A stretch of DNA of 64,000 nucleotides from NCBI GenBank assembly GCA_937961665.1, contig CALGMO010000059.1:1-64000 (forward strand). Reading direction: 5' to 3'. This stretch comes from an uncultured Fimbriimonadaceae bacterium (lineage in GTDB: Bacteria; Armatimonadota; Fimbriimonadia; Fimbriimonadales; Fimbriimonadaceae). A program made the position numbers and the translations under genes. Shown piece after piece: positions 23,788-31,201 of the stretch. The notes under the pieces are model-generated. The model worked only from the letters and a program-made list of their open reading frames with translations, did no database searches and was not told the DNA's origin. Numbering within the stretch: position 1 is the stretch's first letter; each line of letters begins with the position of its first letter.

Positions 23788-25440
23788 TCAGGCTTTCGTG
23801 TGGGCGCCAGAGATCGCTCGCTCGTACTCCTCGGGGAAGTACCGCAGGGTGGAGAGCACCGGGTTGGGGGCGGACTTGCCCAAGCCGCACAGCGACGCGG
23901 CCTTCATCGTCTTGCTGATCTGTCGGAGCTGCTCGAGATCCTCGGGAGTGCCCCGGCCCTCGGACAGGCGCTCGAGGATCGTCAGCATCTGCCTGCCCCC
24001 GATGCGGCAGGGGGCGCACTTGCCGCACGACTCCTCCACGCAGAAGCCCAGATAGAAGCGGGTGATGTCGACGATAGAGTCCTGGTCGTCCATGACGATC
24101 ATCCCGCCGGAGCCCATCATCGAACCCAGCTCCGCCAGATCCTCGTAGGTGACGGGAGTGTCCAGAAGGTGGGCCGGGATCACGCCGCCGGACGGACCGC
24201 CCGTCTGAACCGCCTTGATTCTCCGTCCCGGCAGCGGTCCGCCGCCGATCTCCTCCACGACCGTTCGGAGCGGGGTGCCCATGGGGATCTCCACGAGACC
24301 CGGGCGCCGAACCTTGCCGGTTAGCGCGAAGACCTTGGTTCCCGGAGACTTCTCCGTGCCGATCGACCGGAACCAATCGGCACCCTTGGCGAGGATGGGC
24401 GGCAGGTTCGCGAGCGTCTCCACGTTGTTGATGCACGTGGGGCCGCCCCAGAGGCCGCTCACCGACGGGTAGGGCGGACGCGGCCTGGGAGTGCCCCGCT
24501 TGCCCTCGATCGAGGCGATGAGCGCGGTCTCCTCGCCGCACACGAACGCCCCCGCACCGAGTCGGACCTCCAGGTTGAGCGAGAAGTCCGAACCGAGGAT
24601 GTTCCTGCCGAGCAGGCCCGCGAGCTTCGCGCTGCGGATCGCGGCCTCGATGCGCGCCACGGCCAACGGATACTCCGCCCTGATGTACAGGAAGCCCTCC
24701 GAGGCTCCGATGGCGTAGGCGGCGATCGTCATGCCCTCGATCACCGAGAACGGGTCGCCCTCCAGAACGCTCCGGTCCATGTAGGCGCCGGGGTCTCCCT
24801 CGTCGCCGTTGCAGACCACGAACTTCTCCGCGCCTTCGGCCTCGCGGGTGAGGCGCCACTTCAGCCCGGTCGGGAAGCCCGCTCCGCCGCGACCCCTCAG
24901 GCCGCTGGTTTCGACCTCCTGGATCACCTCATCCGGACTCAGGTCGCTTAGGCAGCGGCGGAGCGCCTGGTAGCCGCCCGAGGCGATGTACTCCTCGAGG
25001 CTCTCGGGGTCGATCGCCCCGCAGTTGCGGGTCACGATCTTGTACTGGCGGCCGGGGTCCGGCTCGTCTCGGTCGTTGCAGCTGGTCAGCCGCTCCGCGA
25101 TCTCCGGCACGGCCAGTCTGGTGACCACCCTCTTCAGGAGGACGTGGCTGTCGAGGATGAGGTCGACCCACTCGGCGGACACGTGGCCGTAGAGCGTCTT
25201 CGGCACGCCGTCGACGCAGACCTCCACCAGCGGCTCGGCGTGGCAGGCTCCCAAGCAGCCGGTCTTCCGGATGTCGATCTCCAGCCCGCGCTCCCGGGCA
25301 CCCTCGGTGAGGGCCGTGAAGACCGCGTCGGCTCCTGCGGCGAGTCCGCAGCTGCCCATCCCGACTGCGATCCAGTCCCTTCTGGATTCTCTGCGACGCT
25401 GGAGGATGCCCTCCAAGTCTTCCTTCTGCAGCTTCGTCAT
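23788..25440 (-). CDS. hydB: NAD-linked hydrogenase subunit HydB (NuoF-like), without C-terminal ferredoxin domain
   Basis: A 550-aa NuoF homologue. An N-terminal thioredoxin-like [2Fe-2S] region (C31, C62, C66) is followed by the FMN/NADH core (GRGGAGFPTG), GDEGDPGAYMDR, and the [4Fe-4S] motif ESCGKCAPCRIGG with CGLG downstream. It ends ~20 residues after the EEYERA segment, so the two extra [4Fe-4S] clusters at the C-terminus of bifurcating HydB proteins are absent. By analogy with known NADH-dependent, ferredoxin-independent trimeric hydrogenases this points to a non-bifurcating enzyme, which is inference. It lies between hydC and hydA in one transcript. Confidence 0.93.
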   Translation of the reverse strand: MTKLQKEDLEGILQRRRESRRDWIAVGMGSCGLAAGADAVFTALTEGARERGLEIDIRKTGCLGACHAEPLVEVCVDGVPKTLYGHVSAEWVDLILDSHVLLKRVVTRLAVPEIAERLTSCNDRDEPDPGRQYKIVTRNCGAIDPESLEEYIASGGYQALRRCLSDLSPDEVIQEVETSGLRGRGGAGFPTGLKWRLTREAEGAEKFVVCNGDEGDPGAYMDRSVLEGDPFSVIEGMTIAAYAIGASEGFLYIRAEYPLAVARIEAAIRSAKLAGLLGRNILGSDFSLNLEVRLGAGAFVCGEETALIASIEGKRGTPRPRPPYPSVSGLWGGPTCINNVETLANLPPILAKGADWFRSIGTEKSPGTKVFALTGKVRRPGLVEIPMGTPLRTVVEEIGGGPLPGRRIKAVQTGGPSGGVIPAHLLDTPVTYEDLAELGSMMGSGGMIVMDDQDSIVDITRFYLGFCVEESCGKCAPCRIGGRQMLTILERLSEGRGTPEDLEQLRQISKTMKAASLCGLGKSAPNPVLSTLRYFPEEYERAISGAHTKA

Positions 25441-25459
25441 TGCGGTCGGCCTCCGGGGT

Positions 25460-25927
25460 TCAGTCCTTGCACTGGGCGAGCAGGTGCGGCACGTCCTGCG
25501 GCGAGACCTTGCTGTGCACCTCGCCGTTGATCAGCACGACCGGCGCCTGGCCGCAGCAGCCCACGCAGCGCACCGTTGTAAGGCTGAAGCGGCCGTCGGG
25601 AGTCGTCTGGCCCACCTCGATGCCCAGGAGGCGGCTGAACTCCTGCATGATCTGGGGCGTGCCCTTGAGGTAGCAGGCGGTGCCCATGCAGCCGGAGATG
25701 ACGTACTTTGCGGGCGGCTCCAGCTCGAAGAAGTTGTAGAACGTGAGGACCTCGTAGATCCGGGCCAGGGGCACGTTCATCTGCTTGGAGAGCTCCAGCG
25801 CGATCTCTCGCGGCACGTACCCGAGGCGCCCCTGGATCTCGTGCAGCACCATGATCAGCGCGCCGCGCTTCTTCTGCCACTTGCGGACGGCCAGCGCAAC
25901 GTCCGCCGATAGATCCTTCTCAGCCAT
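25460..25927 (-). CDS. hydC: NAD-linked hydrogenase subunit HydC (NuoE-like)
   Basis: A 155-aa thioredoxin-fold [2Fe-2S] protein. The cluster motif is CMGTACYLKG...CVGCCGQAP (C-x4-C and C-x3-C), as in NuoE and HydC. It docks to HydB and is the first gene of hydCBA. A GAGG lies about 5 nt before the ATG, and TAATCT about 42 nt upstream gives a leadered promoter shared with the divergent prepilin-like gene. Length and motifs fit a complete subunit. Confidence 0.95.
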   Translation of the reverse strand: MAEKDLSADVALAVRKWQKKRGALIMVLHEIQGRLGYVPREIALELSKQMNVPLARIYEVLTFYNFFELEPPAKYVISGCMGTACYLKGTPQIMQEFSRLLGIEVGQTTPDGRFSLTTVRCVGCCGQAPVVLINGEVHSKVSPQDVPHLLAQCKD

Positions 25928-25968
25928 GCGATCCTCGCTCGCTCGAGACCCGCGTCGAGCCTTGGGGG

Positions 25969-25975
25969 TAGATTA
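25969..25975. promoter_or_regulatory. Overlapping divergent -10 boxes (hydCBA and prepilin-like gene)
   Basis: The same 7 bp (25969-25975) read TAGATT on the plus strand and TAATCT on the minus strand. They serve the genes starting at 25995 (+) and 25927 (-), which have no other TA-rich element in the 67-bp gap. One RNA polymerase at a time could use it. Confidence 0.4.
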
Positions 25976-25994
25976 CCATTCAGACTAGGTCGAA

Positions 25995-26765
25995 ATGCTC
26001 ATTGCGCGAACGCTCGTTGGTTTCGGTTCGGACGCCAGGCGCCCGTCCGCGTTCACCCTCGTGGAGCTGATGGTGGTCGTGGCCATCGTCGGCGTTCTCG
26101 CGGCCCTGCTGTTTCCAGTCTTCGCGAGGGCGAAGCACGCCGCCCAGGAGATCGCCAGCCTCTCCAACATGAGGCAGATGGGCATGGCGCTCGCGATGTA
26201 CGCGACCGACCACGAGGGGTGGTTCCCCTCGGTGAAGGAGAACCTAGCCGACCCCAGCATGACGACGTGGGTGGACGAGGTCCAGCCCTATACGCGGACG
26301 AGGCTCCTCCGGCGGTCGCCGCTGGACGACTCTCCGGCGTGGGGCGACTTGGCGAACCCGAGGCTCACCTCCTACGGGCTGAACGCCTATTTCGATGTTC
26401 GGCACCCGCCGTACTTCGGGTGCTCGCTCGACGAGACGGTGCGCCCGTCCTACACCGTGGTGGTGGCTGAGCTCCGCGTGCGCCTGTTGGGTTCCGACTT
26501 TCTCGTCCGCGGGGACCACTTCCACCCGCAGTACTACGGGACCCCTGCGAGGGTCCCCAACGCTCGGTTCCAAACGCTGCAGTGGGACCCGGTTCGCCGT
26601 CTTCCGCGCATGACCGTCTTCGACGAGCGGACGCTCGTCGGCCCTTACATCTTCGCGGACGGCCATGCGGCCCGCGTCCCTTGGCCGTCTCTCTGGAGGC
26701 AGGAGGACGGTCAGCCCCCCACGCGAGACCGGTTGGACCCGCGCCGGTCCGACGACGGAACCTGA
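25995..26765 (+). CDS. Type IV pilin/pseudopilin-like secreted protein
   Basis: A 256-aa protein with the prepilin peptidase motif SA|FTLVELMVV (about residues 20-30, Ala rather than Gly at -1), followed by the membrane helix AIVGVLAALLFPVFARAK. The region around NMRQMGMALAMYATDHEGWFP is typical of the DUF1559-like or H-X9-DG pseudopilin families that are abundant in Armatimonadota and Planctomycetes. The C-terminus has FADGHAARVPW, matching the DGH end motif. It is probably processed by PilD and assembled or anchored at the inner membrane; no secretion-system genes are adjacent. It is divergent from the hydrogenase operon. Confidence 0.85.
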   Translation: MLIARTLVGFGSDARRPSAFTLVELMVVVAIVGVLAALLFPVFARAKHAAQEIASLSNMRQMGMALAMYATDHEGWFPSVKENLADPSMTTWVDEVQPYTRTRLLRRSPLDDSPAWGDLANPRLTSYGLNAYFDVRHPPYFGCSLDETVRPSYTVVVAELRVRLLGSDFLVRGDHFHPQYYGTPARVPNARFQTLQWDPVRRLPRMTVFDERTLVGPYIFADGHAARVPWPSLWRQEDGQPPTRDRLDPRRSDDGT

Positions 26766-26831
26766 CAGCTTTGACAGTGAGGCGCCGCCCCCGGGATGCC
26801 CGAAGATAGGCGGGGAAGGGGTAGCGTGAGC

Positions 26832-28307
26832 ATGTCTGCGGCGGAGCTGGGCGCGTTGTTGTCTCCAGAAGGGAGGCTCCCGAGGGTGTTGATCGCGGAG
26901 GACGACCCGGTGTCGTTCCTCGTGCTGCGCAAGACGCTCGAGGGCAAGGGCTTCGTGGTGGACGGCGCGAAGAACGGACTGGAGGCCCTCCACGCCTTCC
27001 GATGCGGCGTGCACCGGGTCGTGATCTCCGACTGGATGATGCCGGAGCTGGACGGCGTAGACCTCTGCCGGCAGATCCGGGCGATTCCTGAGCCGTACAC
27101 GTACGTGATCCTGCTTACGGCCAAGACGCAGAGGGAGGACCGTGCCGCCGCCTACGAGGCCGGGGTCGACGACTTTCTGAACAAGCCGCTGGATCGCGAC
27201 GAGCTCTTCTCCAGGCTGAAGGTCGCCATGCGGATCTTGGCGGCGGAGGACGATCTGCTCCGCCAGCGGCGGCACCTGATGGACGTCGCGCAGCGCCTGG
27301 AGTTCGCCAACCAGAACCTCGCCGCCGCCTCCAAGCGCTTCGAAGAGCTGTTCAGCGGGCTCCCCGTCTCCGCTTTCACCTTCGACGATCAGGGCCTGCT
27401 GTTCGAGTGGAACAAGCGGTCGGAGGCGTTGTTCGGGATCTCGGCCGCCGAGATCCTCACGAGGAGCGTCGACGACGTCTTCCGAACGGCGGACGGCCAG
27501 GGGTGGCTCCAAGGACGCTACCGGGAGGTGTTCGCCGGCAAAGCGATCTCCGGAGTCGAGTGGGAGTTTCGCCGGAACGAGAAGGAGGTCTTCAAGCTCA
27601 GCTCGGACCTGCTGCCCATCCACGGGCCGAAGGGCCAGATCACGGGTGGAATCGCCGTCAACGTCGACATGACGGAGCAGAACTCCGCGCGCCGGCTGAT
27701 CGTGTCCCAGATGGATACCATCCGGCGGATCGCCGACGAGCTGGCGGAGGAGAAGGCCAAGCTGGAGGAGGCCAACGAGCGGCTGGAGAGGCTCGCGCTC
27801 ACGGACGGCCTCACGGGGTTGCCGAACCATCGACACTTCCAGGAGGAGTTGGACCGCGCATGCAGGCGGGCCGAGCGGGAGGGCCAGCCCGTGAGCCTGC
27901 TGATGCTCGACGTGGACTTCTTCAAGCAGTTCAACGACACGTTCGGGCACCCGGCCGGGGACGAGGTGCTTCGGAGGGTTGCAGCGATCCTCGCGGACTC
28001 GGTGCGCGGGTCGGACGTGCCTGCCCGGTACGGCGGGGAGGAGTTCGCCGTGGTTTTGCCGAACACGGACGGCGCGGCGGCCGAGGAGGTCGCGGAGAGG
28101 ATTCGGGCGAGGGTGGAGGCGGAACCCTGGGCGCAACGCCAGGTGACGGTCTCGATCGGCGCATCGACGCAGCGGGGAAGCCGCCTCAGCTCGAAGCAGG
28201 CCATCTCCGAGGCCGACGAGGCCCTCTACCGGTCGAAGAAACAGGGCAGAAACCGGGTGACCCACTTCGACCACCCGGTCTCGGAGAAGATTCGGAGCGC
28301 GGCGTAG
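26832..28307 (+). CDS. Response regulator with PAS and GGDEF domains (diguanylate cyclase)
   Basis: A 491-aa protein. REC domain 15-135 has acidic pocket E23-D24-D25, phosphoacceptor D67 and K98. PAS domain ~165-280 and a coiled-coil (~290-322) link to the GGDEF domain (325-490), with active GGEEF at 401-405 and the inhibitory I-site RGSD at 392-395 (five residues upstream). It should make c-di-GMP when phosphorylated, with product inhibition. The start at 26832 (MSAAELG) is preferred; an in-frame ATG at 26796 adds 12 basic residues. No histidine kinase is adjacent. The flagellar genes at 39591-45185 are natural downstream targets, but the link is not shown. Confidence 0.9.
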   Translation: MSAAELGALLSPEGRLPRVLIAEDDPVSFLVLRKTLEGKGFVVDGAKNGLEALHAFRCGVHRVVISDWMMPELDGVDLCRQIRAIPEPYTYVILLTAKTQREDRAAAYEAGVDDFLNKPLDRDELFSRLKVAMRILAAEDDLLRQRRHLMDVAQRLEFANQNLAAASKRFEELFSGLPVSAFTFDDQGLLFEWNKRSEALFGISAAEILTRSVDDVFRTADGQGWLQGRYREVFAGKAISGVEWEFRRNEKEVFKLSSDLLPIHGPKGQITGGIAVNVDMTEQNSARRLIVSQMDTIRRIADELAEEKAKLEEANERLERLALTDGLTGLPNHRHFQEELDRACRRAEREGQPVSLLMLDVDFFKQFNDTFGHPAGDEVLRRVAAILADSVRGSDVPARYGGEEFAVVLPNTDGAAAEEVAERIRARVEAEPWAQRQVTVSIGASTQRGSRLSSKQAISEADEALYRSKKQGRNRVTHFDHPVSEKIRSAA

Positions 28308-28313
28308 CTGCGC

Positions 28314-28919
28314 CTACTTCAGCACGGTCTTGGAGACGATCTCGCCCTCGGTGGTCATCTCGTAGACCAGCGGGACGCCCGTGTCGAGGTTGAGCTCGAG
28401 CACTTCCTTCTCGCTCAGGTTGTCGAGCTTCATCACGATCGACCGGTTCGAGTTGCCGTGCGCCACGACGAGCACGTTCTTGCCCTGCTTGATGTCGCCT
28501 AGGATGGCGCGCTCGAAGAAGGGCAGGGTCCGCTCGGCGGTGTTCTTCAGCGCCTCGCCGTTGGGCGGGGGGATGTCGTAGCTCCGTCGCCACAGATGGA
28601 CCTGCTCGTCCCCGTACCTCTTTGCCGTCTCGGCCTTGTTCAGGCCTTGCAGGTCGCCGTAATGGCGCTCGTTCAGAGCCTGGTCACGGATGATCGGCAC
28701 CTTCACGCCCATCGTCTCCAGGATGATGTCCAGCGTGCGCTGGGCGCGGGTGAGGGCACTGGTGTACGCCACGTCGAACTGCATCCCCTTGAGGCGCTCG
28801 CCCGCCTGGCGCGCCTCAAGCTCCCCCTGCTCCGTCAGAGGGACGTCGACCCATCCCGTGAAGCGGTTCTCGAGGTTCCAGAGCGATTGCCCGTGTCGGA
28901 CCAAAACCAGTTTCGGCAT
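28314..28919 (-). CDS. gpmA: 2,3-bisphosphoglycerate-dependent phosphoglycerate mutase
   Basis: A 201-aa histidine phosphatase. Catalytic RHG is at 8-10 (H9) and the family block [18 protein letters not shown] follows. Also present are [14 protein letters not shown], the second His in VVAHGNSNR and the Arg of RAQRTL. It interconverts 3- and 2-phosphoglycerate in glycolysis. It is shorter than the usual 230-250 aa because the C-terminal region after GVPLVYE is brief, but all active-site segments are there. Its stop lies 6 nt from that of the convergent diguanylate cyclase gene. Confidence 0.92.
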   Translation of the reverse strand: MPKLVLVRHGQSLWNLENRFTGWVDVPLTEQGELEARQAGERLKGMQFDVAYTSALTRAQRTLDIILETMGVKVPIIRDQALNERHYGDLQGLNKAETAKRYGDEQVHLWRRSYDIPPPNGEALKNTAERTLPFFERAILGDIKQGKNVLVVAHGNSNRSIVMKLDNLSEKEVLELNLDTGVPLVYEMTTEGEIVSKTVLK

Positions 28920-28931
28920 GGACTGAGGATA
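28919..28931 (-). promoter_or_regulatory. -10 box of likely leaderless gpmA
   Basis: TATCCT (minus strand, 28931-28926) ends 6 nt before the ATG at 28919, with no Shine-Dalgarno. Confidence 0.45.
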
Positions 28932-28953
28932 CTCCCTCGCGGCGGGGCCTCGC

Positions 28954-30282
28954 TCAGAGCTCGAACGTCAGGGCCTCGCCGGAAGGCTCGCCCACGATCC
29001 TTCCCTCGGCGACGACCCGGCGGCCCTTCACCCACACCAGGCTCGGCCATCCGAACAGAAGTTCGCCCTCGAAGGGGCTCCAGCCGCACTTGGAGGCCAG
29101 CATGGACCTCTCCACGACCTGCCCCTCGTTCGGATCCACCAGCACCAGATCCGCGTCGAACCCCGGAGCGACCTTGCCCTTGCCACGGATGCCGAACAGC
29201 TTTGCCGGACCCTCGCACACGAGCCTCACGACCTGCTCCGGAACGAGGAACCCCTCCCAGCAGAGGTTCAGGAGAGCCGGAAGCAACGTCTGAACCCCGG
29301 GCATCCCGCTCGGCGACTTCGGGTACGGCCGCGATTTCTCCTCGAGCGTGTGCGGGGCGTGGTCGCTGCCGACGACGTCGAACACGCTGTCCAGCAGAGC
29401 CGCCCTCAAGGCGGACTGGTGCCACGAGTCGCGAAGCGGCGGGTTCATCTGGGCGAGCGTTCCGAGTCGCTCGTAGCAGTCTGGAGCGTAGAGGAGCAGG
29501 TGCTGCGGCGTGACTTCGGCCGTGATGTCGACCTTGCGGGCCTTGGCCTCGGCGACGAGCCTCGCCTCGTCCGCGGTGCTGACGTGCAGCAGATGCACCG
29601 GTCGGCCGGTGCGCTCGGCCAGACGCAGGAGGCGCCGCGTGGCCAGCAGCGCGGAATCCACGTCGCGCCACTCCGGATGGGCGGAAGGATGGGCCCGCGA
29701 CTCCGCGATCGGACGCCGCTCCCGCAGCCGAGCCTCGTCCTCGGCATGGACGGCGACCCGACGCCGCCCGTGTCGCAGCACCAGTTCCAGAGTGGCGTCG
29801 TCCTCAACCAGCAGGTCTCCGGTGGAACTGCCCATAAAGACCTTCACGCCGCAGCAGGCCGGCCGAAGCTCCAGCTCGCCGAGCTCGGTCGCGTTGTCGG
29901 CCGTGGCCCCGACGTAGAACGCGAAGTGCGCGTGGGACCGGCCCGCCGCCCGTCGCACCTTGTCCTCGAGCGCCTCGGCCGTGGTCGTCGCCGGCGAGGT
30001 GTTGGGCATATCGAAGAACGCCGTCACGCCCCCCAGCACCGCCGCTCGGCTGCCGGACTCCAATTCCTCTTTGTGCTCGTTGCCGGGCTCCCGGAAGTGA
30101 ACTTGGGTGTCGATCGCTCCGGGGAGCAGCCATGCGCCGGAAGCGTCGACCTCCTCTCGGCCCCGAGCGGAGCCGAGCGAGCCGACCTCCTCGATGACGC
30201 CTCCCAGGACGGCGACGTCCGCCCGCACCGACCCAGAGGAGGACCAGACCTCGGCGTCGCGGATGATCAGATCGTAGCGCAC
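28954..30282 (-). CDS. pyrC: Dihydroorotase (class I)
   Basis: A 442-aa amidohydrolase. Metal ligands HxH are in [10 protein letters not shown] (about 58-67), the bridging Lys in [11 protein letters not shown], further His in AVHAED and LLHVST, and the catalytic Asp in GSDHAPH. MPNTSP and MNPPLR match dihydroorotases; allantoinase shares many of these motifs and cannot be fully excluded. The reaction is cyclisation of carbamoyl-aspartate to dihydroorotate in pyrimidine synthesis. The GTG at 30282 is chosen because the protein aligns from [12 protein letters not shown]. The frame remains open far upstream, but that part is antisense to secDF. Confidence 0.88.
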   Translation of the reverse strand: MRYDLIIRDAEVWSSSGSVRADVAVLGGVIEEVGSLGSARGREEVDASGAWLLPGAIDTQVHFREPGNEHKEELESGSRAAVLGGVTAFFDMPNTSPATTTAEALEDKVRRAAGRSHAHFAFYVGATADNATELGELELRPACCGVKVFMGSSTGDLLVEDDATLELVLRHGRRRVAVHAEDEARLRERRPIAESRAHPSAHPEWRDVDSALLATRRLLRLAERTGRPVHLLHVSTADEARLVAEAKARKVDITAEVTPQHLLLYAPDCYERLGTLAQMNPPLRDSWHQSALRAALLDSVFDVVGSDHAPHTLEEKSRPYPKSPSGMPGVQTLLPALLNLCWEGFLVPEQVVRLVCEGPAKLFGIRGKGKVAPGFDADLVLVDPNEGQVVERSMLASKCGWSPFEGELLFGWPSLVWVKGRRVVAEGRIVGEPSGEALTFEL

Positions 30283-30312
30283 GCCTGATTGTGGCAGGCC
30301 CTCGTGCCGACA

Positions 30313-31140
30313 ATGAGGGCAGACATGGTCTGGCTCATGGCGGGTCTTGCGATCTTGGGATCGGCCTCGCAGCACTCCTTCGGCGTGGAGCCGGACGCGG
30401 CCGCCTTCCGCGAGGGGGTGGACATTTGGCGGGCCGGAAAGGGTATCGAGCGGACGCTCGGGCCGGAGCGGGCCGTGATGGCGGTCTGGTTCGACGGCCG
30501 AGTCCGGCAGGCTGCGGACGTGGCGGTGTGGGTGTCGCCTCGGCTGGTGTCTCGCCGCCTCGGATACCTCTCCGCCAGCCGCAGGCTCACGGCCGAGCAG
30601 ACGCTGGCGCTGTGGAAGCAGGCCGCGAGCCGGCTGGAGGGCCGACTCTGCTTCGCAGTCCGGCTCTGCAAGCTGAGTCGCCGCGGATGGGACGGAGAGG
30701 ACGGGCCGCCTTCCGACGGACGAGCCCTTCTGGGCGTGCGGTGGTTGGTCACGAGCGGGCCGGGATCTCCCGAGAGACTCAGGCAGCCGAGCGCGTTGCC
30801 GTGGGAGCCGACGGTTCCGCCACCCTACCGGTCGGCACCCTCCGCCGAGTGGCCCTTCCAGACCGCGGCGACTCCCGCGGAGCCGCTCTGGCTCGGGGCG
30901 TTCCGCGAGGCCAGAGACACCCTCGGCCTCGACCCGCTGTTGGCCTGTCCGGTGAACCTCGGCCAAGCCCCGCTGAGGCGCCCCGCGCCGGTGGGAGGCA
31001 ACTTCGGCGCGCTGTATTGGCTGGAGGCAACGACCGAGCGGCTGCGGCTGCACCCCGAGGGTTTCGAGCTCCGCGTGCTGGTGGGAGACAGGGAGAGGAT
31101 CGCCGCCTTCCGTTGGGCGACAGGGCGCGCGGGTCGTTGA
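30313..31140 (+). CDS. Exported protein of unknown function
   Basis: A 275-aa protein. A short hydrophobic N-terminus (VWLMAGLAILGSASQ) looks like a signal peptide. The body has no motif I recognise. It contains conserved-looking GALYWLEATTERL and FELRVLVGDRERIAAFRW segments near the C-terminus and a central Pro-rich stretch (about 155-190). Start codons at 30289, 30313 and 30325 are all in frame; 30313 gives the most signal-peptide-like N-terminus. It lies immediately before secDF and diverges from pyrC with only 31 bp between the chosen starts. Its TGA is inside the TTGACG that may serve as the secDF -35 element. Confidence 0.65.
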   Translation: MRADMVWLMAGLAILGSASQHSFGVEPDAAAFREGVDIWRAGKGIERTLGPERAVMAVWFDGRVRQAADVAVWVSPRLVSRRLGYLSASRRLTAEQTLALWKQAASRLEGRLCFAVRLCKLSRRGWDGEDGPPSDGRALLGVRWLVTSGPGSPERLRQPSALPWEPTVPPPYRSAPSAEWPFQTAATPAEPLWLGAFREARDTLGLDPLLACPVNLGQAPLRRPAPVGGNFGALYWLEATTERLRLHPEGFELRVLVGDRERIAAFRWATGRAGR

Positions 31141-31201
31141 CGGCCGGTCGGCCCCGCTTCGGTATACTCTGCCGAGCAGCTTTCGCCCGGAGGCGTTTCC
31201 T
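31137..31201 (+). promoter_or_regulatory. secDF promoter and ribosome binding site
   Basis: TTGACG (31137-31142) and TATACT (31163-31168) are separated by 20 bp, longer than the 17-bp ideal. GGAGG (31189-31193) lies 7 nt before the TTG at 31201 and fixes that unusual start codon. This gene, unlike many neighbours, has a normal leader. Confidence 0.5.

Noticed and set aside
26796-26831. Extended start for the diguanylate cyclase gene
   Set aside because: The extra 12 residues are basic and outside the REC fold, with no ribosome binding site before 26796; not fully excluded.
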